Source: a virus. Taken from it: DNA of 63,731 nucleotides. The notes under the pieces were generated by a model. It saw nothing but the letters and a program-made list of their open reading frames with translations, was not told the DNA's origin and made no database searches. The stretch is from positions 1 through 63,731 of the IMG/VR virus record IMGVR_UViG_3300033145_001147; one strand, 5' to 3'. Positions 15,778-24,291 of the stretch are shown here, piece after piece. Each line of letters opens with the position of its first letter. Positions within the stretch are counted from its first letter, which is position 1. The position numbers and the translations under genes are program-made.

Positions 15778-18081
15778 ATGTCGAAATTAATACAAAATAC
15801 TAAATTATTTGAATATAGCGAATCAAATGAAATTGAAGAAATTGAAGATATAGAACAAGAAATAAAGTCTGGTCCTAATGATTTGAGTGATGCTCCTCCA
15901 GAAATATGGTCAGTTATGGGTATTTGGAATGATATAACAGAGGTTGAAAGACGAAAACCAAAGGTTAGAGATTATATTTCTTTTGGAAATATTGGAAAGA
16001 ATGATTACTGGTCAAGATATATGAAAATGAAAGGTGTCCCAGAAAGCAATCCAATTGAAGGGAGAGTTATTAGGATATTTCAAGCAGGAGATACTTTCCA
16101 CGATTTAGTAAAAGGTGTTTTCAAAAGTGCGGGGGTATATATCTTTTCTCAAGATGACCTTAATGAAAAAGGAGAAAGAGATTGGTCTGAAATTCCTGCT
16201 ACAAAAACCCAATTGAAACAATTTGGGGCTTTTGATGTTTTAGTTGGAGGTAAACCAGATTTGGAAAAGGCAATGAAATGGATTGAGAAAAGTGATATGA
16301 CACAATTTCAGAGGGATAAAGCTACAAAAATTGCTGAATATTTTTCTGATAAGTTTCCTAATGGTTTGAAACCAATGATTTATGAAATAAAATCAATTAA
16401 TTGTATTGCCAAAGGTGAATTAATATATACTGAAAATGGTTTAAAAAAAATAGAAGATATTAAAAAAGGAGAGAATATTTATTCTATTAAAGATGATTTT
16501 TCATTAGTAAAAAATAAAGTTAAAAATGTATTCAAAAGTGGTAGAAAAGAAGTTTATAAATTTACTACAAAAACAGGAAAAACTATATTAGCAACAGATA
16601 AACATAAATTTTTGACAACTAATGTTAAATATTTAGCAGATAGAAATATATTACCTAAAAATGTAATTTGGAAAGAACTTAGGGATATAAAAGAAGGTAA
16701 TAAAATAGCTGTGGTTAATAAATATCCTGAAAACAAATTAAAAGAAAAAATAAATAAAGATGTTGCTTTGGTTTTAGGTTATTTAGTTGGTGATGGATAT
16801 ATTAATAAAAAATATCAATCTAATATAGCTGTAGTTAAAATGAATGAAGCTATTTTAATTAAAGATATTATTGATAGAAACTTTGATTTAGATTGTCAAA
16901 TAAAACAATATAAATCTTTGAGTGGGATATTAAGAGTAAATTTAACTGGAGGAATAAAAAATAGAAAAGGTTGTGGTAATTTTAGTAATAAGTTTTTGAA
17001 TTTTTTAAAGAAAAATAATATAAACAAAATTAAAACAGATAAAGAAATACCAAAAGTTATATTAGATAGTAATAATGAAGTAATTGCAATGTTTTTAAGA
17101 GGGCTATTTCAAGCAGATGGTTGTGTAGCTAAACATGAAAATGGTATCCAAATTAATTATGGAACAATAAGTAAAAAATTAGCTAAACAAGTATCCCATT
17201 GTTTATTGCGGTTAGGTATACAAAGTTCGTTATATGAAGTTAATCATAGAAAAGGGGGTTTCAGAAGTAAGAATTCTATTTTTTACAATATAAATATTCG
17301 TTCTTTTAGTTTTAGAAAATTTGCAAAGACTGTAGGTTTTGTTGATTTTAAGAATAAAAAATTAAATAAATTATTAAAAGGGTGGAAGCCAAATAGTAAA
17401 AATAGAAAAGAAAATATATTTTTTGATATTGTAAAAAGTATAGAAAAAATAGGGATTAAAGAAACTTATGATATTGAAGTAGAATCAAAAGACAAGGTAA
17501 TGAATAGTTTTTGTTGCGAAGATATAATTGTCCATAATTCAATGGCTTTTTGGGGTAAGAAAAATTATTTACACGAAGCTTATCCACATCATAGACATCA
17601 ATTATTCGGTTATCTAAAAGCAAACCATAAAAATCCTGAAATGTTAAAACGAGTTGAAGAAGCAGGAATTAAAGTTAATTCAATTGATGAAGGAAGATTA
17701 TTATATATTTCAAAAGATGATTTAGTAATGGCAGAATTTCCAATTTCAATTTATAACAAAAGTTTAGAAGAAAGTTATAAAAATGATATTGATACAATGT
17801 CTGGTTATATTTTAAGAGATGAAGAACCACCTAAACCACCTTATGTAATATTTAATAAAAGGAAAACATTAGGTTTCCAAAAGAATAAAATTAAGTATAA
17901 AGTAAGGGGTTGTTATGTTGTGAATTGGGAAGTAACTTGGAGTTCTTATTTCACACTTATGACAGGTTTCAAATCTGACAAGGTAAAAGATTTTGAACAA
18001 ACATTGAAAGCAGAAATTAAAGAAAAAAATGAAATTATTAAAGCACAAGTTTTAGCAAAGGTCGATGTTATAACTAAGTAA
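15778..18081 (+). CDS. Cas4/RecB-like PD-(D/E)XK nuclease containing an intein
   Basis: Precursor of 767 residues. The extein carries an early GKPDL (motif II Asp, about residue 160) and YEIKS (ExK, about residue 203), the core of RecB/Cas4 exonucleases, then SMAFWGKKNYLHEAYPHHRHQ after the intein. Removing residues 209-587 gives a protein of about 388 residues. Likely acts on phage DNA ends in recombination or replication. No clear Fe-S Cys set is visible, so classical Cas4 identity is not shown. Confidence 0.8.
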   Translation: MSKLIQNTKLFEYSESNEIEEIEDIEQEIKSGPNDLSDAPPEIWSVMGIWNDITEVERRKPKVRDYISFGNIGKNDYWSRYMKMKGVPESNPIEGRVIRIFQAGDTFHDLVKGVFKSAGVYIFSQDDLNEKGERDWSEIPATKTQLKQFGAFDVLVGGKPDLEKAMKWIEKSDMTQFQRDKATKIAEYFSDKFPNGLKPMIYEIKSINCIAKGELIYTENGLKKIEDIKKGENIYSIKDDFSLVKNKVKNVFKSGRKEVYKFTTKTGKTILATDKHKFLTTNVKYLADRNILPKNVIWKELRDIKEGNKIAVVNKYPENKLKEKINKDVALVLGYLVGDGYINKKYQSNIAVVKMNEAILIKDIIDRNFDLDCQIKQYKSLSGILRVNLTGGIKNRKGCGNFSNKFLNFLKKNNINKIKTDKEIPKVILDSNNEVIAMFLRGLFQADGCVAKHENGIQINYGTISKKLAKQVSHCLLRLGIQSSLYEVNHRKGGFRSKNSIFYNINIRSFSFRKFAKTVGFVDFKNKKLNKLLKGWKPNSKNRKENIFFDIVKSIEKIGIKETYDIEVESKDKVMNSFCCEDIIVHNSMAFWGKKNYLHEAYPHHRHQLFGYLKANHKNPEMLKRVEEAGIKVNSIDEGRLLYISKDDLVMAEFPISIYNKSLEESYKNDIDTMSGYILRDEEPPKPPYVIFNKRKTLGFQKNKIKYKVRGCYVVNWEVTWSSYFTLMTGFKSDKVKDFEQTLKAEIKEKNEIIKAQVLAKVDVITK
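16402..17538 (+). mobile_element. Intein with LAGLIDADG endonuclease in the nuclease gene
   Basis: Residues 209-587 (379 aa). It begins Cys (CIAKGELIYTENG), has a block B-like ATDKHKF, two LAGLIDADG motifs (LGYLVGDGYI and FLRGLFQADGC), and ends IVHN with Ser as +1 residue. It sits four residues after the catalytic ExK motif, in the most conserved part of the extein. Confidence 0.92.
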
Positions 18082-18096
18082 TCAAATAAAAATGTT

Positions 18097-18261
18097 ATGT
18101 TTCAAGACCCATTAGCAAAAGTAACAAGCTTATTATTAAAATCTGTTGCTGAAGTTACAAAAGAAGTCAATAAAAAGAAAGAGATTATCTTAGAATGTGA
18201 GCAAGCCATTAAGGATACACAGGTAGCAATTAATGAAGCTAAAAATGTTCTTTCAATGTAG
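18097..18261 (+). CDS. Small helical protein (54 aa)
   Basis: ATG 18097 to TAG 18261, 54 residues, predicted as a single long coiled-coil-like helix (LLLKSVAEVTKEVNKKKEII). No family recognised. Lies between the nuclease and the SSB-like gene. Confidence 0.5.
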   Translation: MFQDPLAKVTSLLLKSVAEVTKEVNKKKEIILECEQAIKDTQVAINEAKNVLSM

Positions 18262-18295
18262 TAGATTATTAATTATTAATTAAAAATAAGAAAAT

Positions 18296-19057
18296 ATGGA
18301 TTTAGAAAAAATGAGTGGGGAAAGAAAACAAATTCCTCAACTAAAATTAAATCAAATTAGATTTAATGGTCAAAGTGGAGAGTTTATGTATAAAGATATT
18401 CTTAAAGGTTTTAAGGAAGATAAAGATGGAAAGAAAACTTATGAAGAAGTATCTATTGGAAAAGAAATTTCAGTTATCTTTTTGAAGATAAGACGAAAAT
18501 TAGTAGCATTTAGAAAGGATGAAAAACCTTTAACATCACAAGAACATAATACAAAAGAAAGTATGATTACACTTTATGGTAATTCTGCTGTTGAAGTTTC
18601 AGATAACGATACTTTAAGAGAAAAATATCCAGCATTAAAAACTCAACAAATTATTTATGTTTTGTATAAAGGTGAATTAGTAAGATTAATTGCGAAAGGT
18701 TCAGCTCTTGGGTCTGCTGTTAAAAGTGAAGATGTTCATAGTTTTTATTCTTATATCGGAAGTTTCAAAGCAGATGGTAAAGATGAACATTTTTACGAAT
18801 GTCATACTAATTTATACGGAGTGGAAGAAAAAAGTGATTTAGGAACTTACCAAGCAATGAGTTTCAAAGCAGGAGAAAAATTGAATGAAGAAGAAATGAA
18901 AGCTGTTGAAGAAAATATGAAGAAAGCTTTTGATTATTGTGTTGAAGTTGATGCTTACTTTAATAAGGATAAAAAAGAAATTATAAAAGAAGAATCAGAA
19001 AAACCAGAAGTTGATACGCCTGAAGAAGATATTTCTTCAGAAGATATTCCTTTTTAA
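18296..19057 (+). CDS. Probable single-stranded DNA-binding protein (253 aa)
   Basis: 253 residues with a beta-rich body and a long acidic C-terminal tail ending SSEDIPF. A terminal acidic D-I-P-F tip is the partner-binding signature of bacterial and phage SSBs. The location beside the nuclease and the replisome organiser fits. No OB-fold motif can be proven by eye, and the sequence is not like E. coli SSB, so it would be a phage-type SSB. Confidence 0.6.
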   Translation: MDLEKMSGERKQIPQLKLNQIRFNGQSGEFMYKDILKGFKEDKDGKKTYEEVSIGKEISVIFLKIRRKLVAFRKDEKPLTSQEHNTKESMITLYGNSAVEVSDNDTLREKYPALKTQQIIYVLYKGELVRLIAKGSALGSAVKSEDVHSFYSYIGSFKADGKDEHFYECHTNLYGVEEKSDLGTYQAMSFKAGEKLNEEEMKAVEENMKKAFDYCVEVDAYFNKDKKEIIKEESEKPEVDTPEEDISSEDIPF

Positions 19058-19070
19058 AAAGGGATTTATA

Positions 19071-19102
19071 TTAATGAGTGGGGAAAAATATTCTCCCACT
19101 TG
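19071..19102 (+). other. Hairpin after the SSB-like gene
   Basis: AGTGGGGA pairs with TCTCCCACT around an AAAATAT loop (within 19076-19100). It is followed by TTGTTAAATA, not a clean T-run. Possibly a weak terminator or mRNA 3'-end stabiliser. Confidence 0.4.
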
Positions 19103-19143
19103 TTAAATATAAAGTATCTTACTAAAGTATAATTATTATTGAA

Positions 19144-19881
19144 ATGAGTAAAAACAGAATGGTAAATACAAAATATTGGAATGATGGATTTATAATAAAT
19201 CTTGACCCTATAGAAAAGCTTTTGTTTATATATTTCTTAACTAATCAATATACTAATTTATGTGGTATTTATGAATGTAATGTAAAAATAATCGCATTTG
19301 ATACAGGAATTAGTAAAGATACAATAGAAAAAATATTCAAAAGATTTGAAGGAAAAATTCATTACATTAGTGGTTGGGTCTATGTCCGTAATTTTTCAAA
19401 GCATCAATCTGCTAATGAAAAAATGAAAATAGGAGCAGATAGAGAAAGAAAAGAAATACCTCTTAATATAAGAAAAAAGATTTTAGAAATAGATAAACAG
19501 TATATTGAAAGTGATAAAGAAATAAAAACATTAGAGGATGAAATTAAACAAGAGAATAAAAAACTAAAAAAAGATAAAGGATTAGTTGATAAACAAATTG
19601 ATGAACTTATTGCTTATTACAAAGAAAAGATTTATCCACCAACTAAAGCAACAAAACAATCAAGAGATAAAATTAGAGTAAGATTATTAGAACCTTCTAC
19701 TGAACCTAAAATTACTAGATTTGATGAATTGAAATTATGTATTGATAATTTTTCTAAAGATAATTGGAGAATGCAAAACAATAAAACATTAGGTTTACAA
19801 TTTTTCTTTAGAAATGAAGACCAAATTGTTAAATGGTTACAACTTGAAATTAAAGTTAATAAAATACATAAAATATTATGA
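19144..19881 (+). CDS. Phage replisome organiser / DnaD-like replication protein
   Basis: 245 residues. The N-terminal half reads RMVNTKYWNDGFIINLDPIEKLLFIYFLTNQ, then CGIYECNVKIIAFDTGI and IHYISGWVYVRNFSKHQ. This is the winged-helix pattern of phage replication initiators of the replisome-organiser type. A charged coiled-coil linker follows, and the C-terminus has FFFRNEDQIVKWL. It likely binds the origin and helps load helicase. Overlaps the next start by 4 nt. Confidence 0.75.
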   Translation: MSKNRMVNTKYWNDGFIINLDPIEKLLFIYFLTNQYTNLCGIYECNVKIIAFDTGISKDTIEKIFKRFEGKIHYISGWVYVRNFSKHQSANEKMKIGADRERKEIPLNIRKKILEIDKQYIESDKEIKTLEDEIKQENKKLKKDKGLVDKQIDELIAYYKEKIYPPTKATKQSRDKIRVRLLEPSTEPKITRFDELKLCIDNFSKDNWRMQNNKTLGLQFFFRNEDQIVKWLQLEIKVNKIHKIL

Positions 19882-20567
19882 AAATAGCAAAACTTTTTAT
19901 CAAAGGAATGAGGGTTCCTTTAGAGTTAACAGAGAATCAAGGACTACAAGCAAAGTCTATTAAAGAAGATATTAATATTCTTAATAGTGAAACTGTTGAT
20001 ATTGGAGATACTTGGACAGGAGAAAAAGGAGATATTAGGTTTATTATTTTTGAAAATGTTGCTGAATATAAAGATGAAAGTAAATTTAGTAACCAAGAAT
20101 TAAGAGATTTTGAAGAGGAATTAAGACCTTATTTCTTGAAAGAAACAGATAGTGAATTTATGGATTTGGTTAATAGTTTAGTTAAGGATATTATAGCTGA
20201 TAGAAAAATGTTTTGTTCTACAGAAATGTTAAAACAAATTAAAATCATTAGAGATTTACATTTGAAAGAAGAAGATATAATTGAAAAAGCAAAAGAAATG
20301 ATTCGTGATAAATATATTGGAACTCTTACTAAAACAGGAGAAATGAGATATTTAATTGATAAACGAGTGATTAAAATGAATGACGATGGAAAAGATTTTT
20401 CTGTGATACAAAATTCTGATAAAACTATTCCTTATAATGATTTGAACAATAAATTATGTGAATATAGTGATTATAAAAGTCGTATTGCTTATGCCAAACA
20501 AATGGATGTTAAAAGATTAGAGGAAACTGCAGAGCAAATGGGGGTTGAAAGTGAACAAGAATTTTAA
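19878..20567 (+). CDS. Unknown protein in replication operon (229 aa)
   Basis: 229 residues, mixed alpha/beta then helical and charged. No known motif. Its start overlaps the replisome organiser stop and its stop abuts the HNH-like nuclease start, so it is tightly placed in a replication operon. A helicase-loader role is conceivable but no Walker motif is present, so this is only a positional guess. Confidence 0.55.
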   Translation: MKIAKLFIKGMRVPLELTENQGLQAKSIKEDINILNSETVDIGDTWTGEKGDIRFIIFENVAEYKDESKFSNQELRDFEEELRPYFLKETDSEFMDLVNSLVKDIIADRKMFCSTEMLKQIKIIRDLHLKEEDIIEKAKEMIRDKYIGTLTKTGEMRYLIDKRVIKMNDDGKDFSVIQNSDKTIPYNDLNNKLCEYSDYKSRIAYAKQMDVKRLEETAEQMGVESEQEF

Positions 20568-20899
20568 TGATTTTGAGAAACAATTTTAACAAAAATGAAT
20601 TGCAGAAATGGTTTACTTATAACTTTACTTGTTGGTTTTGTAATAAGAATCATGCAGATTGTTTTCATCATATTATGGGGAGAGGGGAGGGGGATAGTAA
20701 ATGCGAGAGGTCAATATTGAATTCAGCCCCAATGAATAATCACGATTGCCATTTAAGAAATCACGGGAAATTAAGAACAAAAGAAAATCAAACAATATTA
20801 CTACAAAAAACAATGAAATATTTATTGAAGCAAAAATACGTTTTTTGCAATATAGATAAAGAATTCATTGAAAAGTATAAAGATTACTATTTAGGTTAA
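20567..20899 (+). CDS. Zinc-binding HNH-type phage nuclease (110 aa)
   Basis: Contains CWFCNKNHADCFHHIMGRG, then SILNSAPMNNHDCHLRNHGKL. The CxxC...HH...N...CH...H arrangement is a beta-beta-alpha-metal (HNH) fold found in small phage recombination nucleases of the Ref/NinG kind. Unlike the homing endonucleases here it has no NUMOD repeats. It lies in a replication/recombination operon, so a recombination role is more likely than homing. Confidence 0.65.
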   Translation: MILRNNFNKNELQKWFTYNFTCWFCNKNHADCFHHIMGRGEGDSKCERSILNSAPMNNHDCHLRNHGKLRTKENQTILLQKTMKYLLKQKYVFCNIDKEFIEKYKDYYLG

Positions 20900-20906
20900 A
20901 AAAATT

Positions 20907-21413
20907 ATGTCAGAAGAAATAAAAAAAGGAGAAAGTTTAGCTAATGAAGATTTTTACATAGCTCTTGTGGAAGATTGCCAAGCTATTAAAATTGAAAAGG
21001 AGTTTATTATCCGTGATGAAAAGATACAGACTCAGTGGGAGTTAGGGAAAAGAATAAAAGAAGCTATCACAGATGATATTAGTGTTAATGAAAGAGTTTT
21101 TAACGCGTTAGCGAATGATTTAGGGGTATCAGATAAGGATTTAAAATTAGCTTTAGATTTCTTTAATAAATTTAGAGGAGATTCTTACGAAGAAATAACA
21201 GAAAATGCTCCTTGGGATAAAGGTGCTAGTTGGATAAAAATCAGACAAGAATATTTAGGAGTTGAAAGAAAGAAAAGAGGAAGTGAAAAAAATTACAAAT
21301 TAACAGAAGTTTTGGACGTGTTCAAAAATTATGTGGTCGATAAATTTGATGATGAAGAAGAAGTTGAAAATGATGTAAATAAATTTAGAGAATTATTAAT
21401 TAACAAAAAATAA
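20907..21413 (+). CDS. Unknown protein (168 aa)
   Basis: 168 residues, largely helical and acidic, with WELGKRIKEAITDDISVNERVFNALANDLGVSDKDLKLALDFF. This segment resembles N-terminal helical regions of nuclease/antirestriction-associated proteins but is not diagnostic. Same operon as the nuclease before it. Confidence 0.55.
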   Translation: MSEEIKKGESLANEDFYIALVEDCQAIKIEKEFIIRDEKIQTQWELGKRIKEAITDDISVNERVFNALANDLGVSDKDLKLALDFFNKFRGDSYEEITENAPWDKGASWIKIRQEYLGVERKKRGSEKNYKLTEVLDVFKNYVVDKFDDEEEVENDVNKFRELLINKK

Positions 21414-21414
21414 T

Positions 21415-21495
21415 ATGGAATATACAACAATAGATATTTTATTAGCAGTTGGTATATTGTTATCGGTAGTTTATACCTACGTAAGAACAAAATAA
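21415..21495 (+). CDS. Membrane peptide (26 aa)
   Basis: A 26-residue frame whose centre (ILLAVGILLSVVYTY) is a single membrane-spanning helix followed by a basic end. First of three consecutive tiny membrane proteins with starts 2-12 nt after the previous stop. Confidence 0.45.
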   Translation: MEYTTIDILLAVGILLSVVYTYVRTK

Positions 21496-21497
21496 TT

Positions 21498-21662
21498 ATG
21501 TCAAAGAAAAATAATGTAGAGTTTTTTAACCCTACAGTAGAAGAATTTATAGAAAAACATAAAAACATGACTCTTATAGGATTAGCTTGGGCTTTATGGT
21601 GGAGAATGTATGTAGTAGTTTTTATTGTAGCATTTGTCGTTAGTTTTTTATTAGAAATTTAA
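21498..21662 (+). CDS. Small membrane protein (54 aa)
   Basis: 54 residues with one strong C-terminal transmembrane helix (VVVFIVAFVVSFLLEI) after an amphipathic N-terminus. Could be a holin-like or superinfection-exclusion peptide; nothing in the sequence decides. Confidence 0.5.
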   Translation: MSKKNNVEFFNPTVEEFIEKHKNMTLIGLAWALWWRMYVVVFIVAFVVSFLLEI

Positions 21663-21674
21663 TTATAAAATAAC

Positions 21675-21836
21675 ATGGAATTAATCATAACATTAATTAT
21701 TTGGGGTGGAGCAGTAATTGTTTCATATCAAATGGCAGAAAAAAGAGGTTTGAACACTTCTTACGCTATTATTGGAGGATTGATATTTGGATGGTTGGCT
21801 CCTTTGTATTATCTTATTTTTCGAAAAATGAAATAA
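21675..21836 (+). CDS. Small two-helix membrane protein (53 aa)
   Basis: 53 residues with two hydrophobic helices (LIITLIIWGGAVIVSY and AIIGGLIFGWLAPLYYLIF) separated by a KRGLN turn, and a basic C-terminus. Third gene of the small membrane cluster. A holin-like topology is possible. Confidence 0.5.
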   Translation: MELIITLIIWGGAVIVSYQMAEKRGLNTSYAIIGGLIFGWLAPLYYLIFRKMK

Positions 21837-21854
21837 TTGTGCTATAATTCAGGA

Positions 21855-22295
21855 ATGGAAAGATGGACAAAAAAACAATTAGATAATTATAGAAAAAAAC
21901 AACATAAAAAGGTGAGGGCTCATATTTATAAAAATGGTTGGTATGATATTAATGGAAAGAAAATGTATTTCAGAAGTTTATGGGAAGTTAATTATGCTTT
22001 ATATTTAGACTTCTTGGTCAGAATGAAAAAAATAAAATCTTGGAAATATGAGCCTAAAATCTTTTGGTTTTTGAAAATCAAAAGAGGAGTAAGAAGTTAT
22101 ACTCCTGATTTTGAAATAAAAAATAATGATAATTCAATTCATTATGAAGAAGTAAAAGGATATATGGATAGTAAAAGTAAAACTAAGATTAAAAGAATGG
22201 CGAAATATTATCCTGAAGTTAAATTAAAAGTGATAGACCAAGAAATTTATAAAGACTTAAAAAATAAAATTGGTAAGTTATTAAAATTTTATTAA
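21855..22295 (+). CDS. PD-(D/E)XK phage endonuclease, DUF1064-like (146 aa)
   Basis: Start at ATG 21855. Features: MYFRSLWEVNYALYLDFL, YTPDFEI (motif Asp) and YEEVKGYMDSKSK (ExK with the basic helix), then YYPEVKLKVI. This matches small phage endonucleases of the DUF1064/VRR-like type, thought to act in recombination or DNA processing. An extended -10 (TG-C-TATAAT, 21840-21848) just upstream suggests its own short-leader promoter. Confidence 0.75.
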   Translation: MERWTKKQLDNYRKKQHKKVRAHIYKNGWYDINGKKMYFRSLWEVNYALYLDFLVRMKKIKSWKYEPKIFWFLKIKRGVRSYTPDFEIKNNDNSIHYEEVKGYMDSKSKTKIKRMAKYYPEVKLKVIDQEIYKDLKNKIGKLLKFY

Positions 22296-22328
22296 TTAAT
22301 TAAAAATGTAATGAAAAAATAATTTTAT

Positions 22329-22357
22329 TTGATTTTAATAGAAAAATAATATATAAT
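22329..22357 (+). promoter_or_regulatory. Sigma70-like promoter without a DnaA-box element
   Basis: TTGATT (22329-22334), 17 bp, TATAAT (22352-22357). No TTATCCACA upstream, unlike the other strong promoters. Transcription should start about 22364 and run straight into the attenuator-like leader. Confidence 0.75.
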
Positions 22358-22375
22358 TAAGTTAATTAAAAATTA

Positions 22376-22425
22376 GCTTTGCAACTAAGAATGACGAACT
22401 ACTTGCAAAGCGGTTCGTCATTTTT
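22376..22425 (+). promoter_or_regulatory. Attenuator-like leader with two interleaved stems
   Basis: GCTTTGCAA (22376-22384) pairs with TTGCAAAGC (22403-22411). AATGACGAAC (22390-22399) pairs with GTTCGTCATT (22413-22422), which runs into T5. The order a-b-a'-b' with a 1-nt linker cannot form both at once, so one stem excludes the terminator stem. It lies between the promoter and the broken HNH gene. Confidence 0.75.
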
Positions 22426-22437
22426 GGTTTATATATT

Positions 22438-23184
22438 ATGCATAAAAATTTCAAAGATTTAACAGGACAAAAGTTTGGTCGGTTAGTAGTAATTAAAAAA
22501 GTTAATAAAAACAAACAAGGTAAATATTATTGGTTGTGTCAATGTGAATGTGGTAATAAAAAGAAGATTATGGGATGTAATCTTAAAAGTGGAGCTACAA
22601 AAAGTTGTGGTTGTTTACAAAAGGAAATGAGGATGAAAAGAGGTCATATACCTTGGAATAAAGGAATACCAATGAATATAAAAACTAAAAATAAACTTAG
22701 TAATATTTTGAAAGGTAAAAAAAGAACGAAGGAATTTAAAACACATTTATCAAAAATATCAAAAGGAAATACAAGGGCATTAGGATATAAACATACTGAA
22801 AAAGCAAAAAAGAAAATATCTGAAGCACAAATGAAAGAAAAACATCACAATTGGAAAGGAGGAATTACTCCTTTTAGAATTAAAATATGGCGTTCTAAAA
22901 GATATAAAGAATGGAGAGATTCAGTATTTAAATGAGATAATTATACTTGTCAGATGTGTAAATTAAAAGGTTGTAAATTAGAAGCTTATCATATATTAAA
23001 ATTCAGTGATTATGTTTCTAAACGATTTGATGTTAATAATGGAATTACTCTTTGTGTTTTATGCCATAATAAAACAAAAAGAAAAGAAAATAAATATGTC
23101 GATATTTTTAATAAAATAATAAAATTAAAAAAAAATGAAAAAACTTTGCTTTCTAGACACGGAAACAACAGGATTAACACCTAA
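22438..23184 (+). pseudogene. HNH homing endonuclease with in-frame TGA
   Basis: Residues 1-165 carry an N-terminal Cys-rich module (CQCECGNKKK...SCGCLQKE) and NUMOD3 repeats (GYKHTEKAKKKISEAQ), ending SVFK. TGA at 22933 replaces the Arg codon of the usual VF(E/K)RDNYTCQ motif. The same frame then continues DNYTCQMCK...LEAYHILKF...NGITLCVLCH. The first His of HH is Tyr, a second sign of decay. The end overlaps the exonuclease start by 50 nt. Confidence 0.85.
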
Positions 23185-23857
23185 AGATAGGTTATGTCAG
23201 GTTGCTTATAAAGTAGAAGATAAAGTTGTAAATGAATATTTCAAACCAGAAGTTCCTATTTGTGTTGATGCAATGTCAGTAAGTCATATTACAAATAAAA
23301 TAGTTGAAGATAAACCAGTTTTCAAAAACAGTGATGTTTATAAAGAATTAGTTCAATTATCTTTAGATGATGATAATATCTTAGTTGCTCATAATGCTCC
23401 TTTTGATATTGATATGCTTTTAAGGGAAGGAATTGAATTTAAGAATTTTATCTGCACAAAAAGGATTGCGCAACATTTGGATGAAGATGCAAAAATTCCA
23501 AGATACAATATGCAATATTTAAGATATTTATTAGATTTAGATGTCGAAGGGACTGCTCATGATGCTTTAGGGGATATTATAGTGCTAGAAGCATTATTTA
23601 ATAGGTTGTTAAAAAGTATGGCTGATAAAAATGATTTACCTCCAGTAGATGAAATGTATAAAATGATGGTAGAGATTTCAAGTAAACCTGCTTTGATTAA
23701 AAAGTTTCCATTTGGGAAACATAAAGGAAAATTATTAAGTGATGTTGTTATTGAAGATAGGGGTTATCTTGAATGGCTTTATGGACAAAAAAGTAATGAG
23801 GAAATTTTGGATGAAGAATGGATATTTACATTGAAACATTATCTACAATTGCCTTAA
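23135..23857 (+). CDS. DnaQ-like 3'-5' exonuclease with DUF3820-like tail
   Basis: 240 residues. The DEDDh exonuclease motifs are clear: LDTETTG (ExoI), NAPFDIDML (ExoII) and HDALGD (ExoIII). The C-terminal 60 residues (KKFPFGKHKGKLLSDVV...YLEWLYGQ) form a DUF3820-type domain, as in the helicase C-terminus at 3655. It may act in proofreading, degradation of host DNA or recombination. The start lies within the decayed HNH gene; the stop is followed 6 nt later by a promoter. Confidence 0.9.
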   Translation: MKKLCFLDTETTGLTPKDRLCQVAYKVEDKVVNEYFKPEVPICVDAMSVSHITNKIVEDKPVFKNSDVYKELVQLSLDDDNILVAHNAPFDIDMLLREGIEFKNFICTKRIAQHLDEDAKIPRYNMQYLRYLLDLDVEGTAHDALGDIIVLEALFNRLLKSMADKNDLPPVDEMYKMMVEISSKPALIKKFPFGKHKGKLLSDVVIEDRGYLEWLYGQKSNEEILDEEWIFTLKHYLQLP

Positions 23858-23863
23858 TAATAG

Positions 23864-23908
23864 TTATCCACACTTTTACTTGATTATAATAGTTATATAA
23901 TATATAAT
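23864..23908 (+). promoter_or_regulatory. Promoter with DnaA-box-like element (site 6)
   Basis: TTATCCACA (23864-23872), 7 nt gap, TTGATT (23880-23885), 17 bp, TATAAT (23903-23908). It drives the stalk-bounded RNA region and rsr. Confidence 0.88.
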
Positions 23909-23930
23909 ACATATAAGAAAGTAAAAATAT

Positions 23931-24277
23931 TGTTCTTTGAAAAATGGATAGAGGTAAATTAGAAAAATAACAGCTTATGTTTATATTTACCAAAAAAAAG
24001 AATTTAAAACACAATCAAAAGCCTTTGGATATTTATTTCAGTTCATTGGAAGAGGCTTATGGAAATTTACCAGTCCCTTCAGACGATTGGGCAGGTATTA
24101 GAAAAGAATTATTAAAGTCATACAAAACTGAGTGGGAAGTTGATGAAAAAATCGTTGAATTAGGAAATGCTATTGAAACTATAAGAGAACATTATTTAGA
24201 TGTAGCAGAAGTTTTGGAAAAACAAACAATTTATAGTTAATTATTATCAACACACTCTATCCATTTTTTAGAGAACA
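23931..24277 (+). other. 23-bp processing stalk enclosing a small gene
   Basis: 23931-23953 (TGTTCTTTGAAAAATGG...) pairs with 24255-24277 over 23 consecutive positions including two G.U pairs, enclosing the 87-residue gene. The TGTTCTTTGAAAA start resembles the conserved sequence in rRNA-operon processing stems. Such long perfect stems are typical RNase III substrates. Confidence 0.75.
23977..24240 (+). CDS. Unknown acidic protein inside the first stalk (87 aa)
   Basis: 87 residues, acidic and helical (FSSLEEAYGNLPVPSDDWAGI, then ETIREHYLDVAEVLEKQ). No family recognised. It is the only coding frame between the promoter at 23903 and the structured RNA, and it is entirely enclosed by the 23-bp stem, so its mRNA could be excised as a separate fragment. 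Confidence 0.6.
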   Translation: MFIFTKKKNLKHNQKPLDIYFSSLEEAYGNLPVPSDDWAGIRKELLKSYKTEWEVDEKIVELGNAIETIREHYLDVAEVLEKQTIYS

Positions 24278-24291
24278 ATATATATAGAAGA

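Noticed and set aside
15778-18081. Cas4 as evidence of a phage CRISPR system
   Set aside because: Only the PD-(D/E)XK core is visible; no Fe-S cluster Cys set, no Cas1/Cas2 and no array. A RecB-like phage nuclease is sufficient.
22376-22425. H-type pseudoknot
   Set aside because: The linker between the two 3' arms is only 1 nt and would have to span a 9-bp stem, so both stems cannot form together. Mutually exclusive folding is more plausible.
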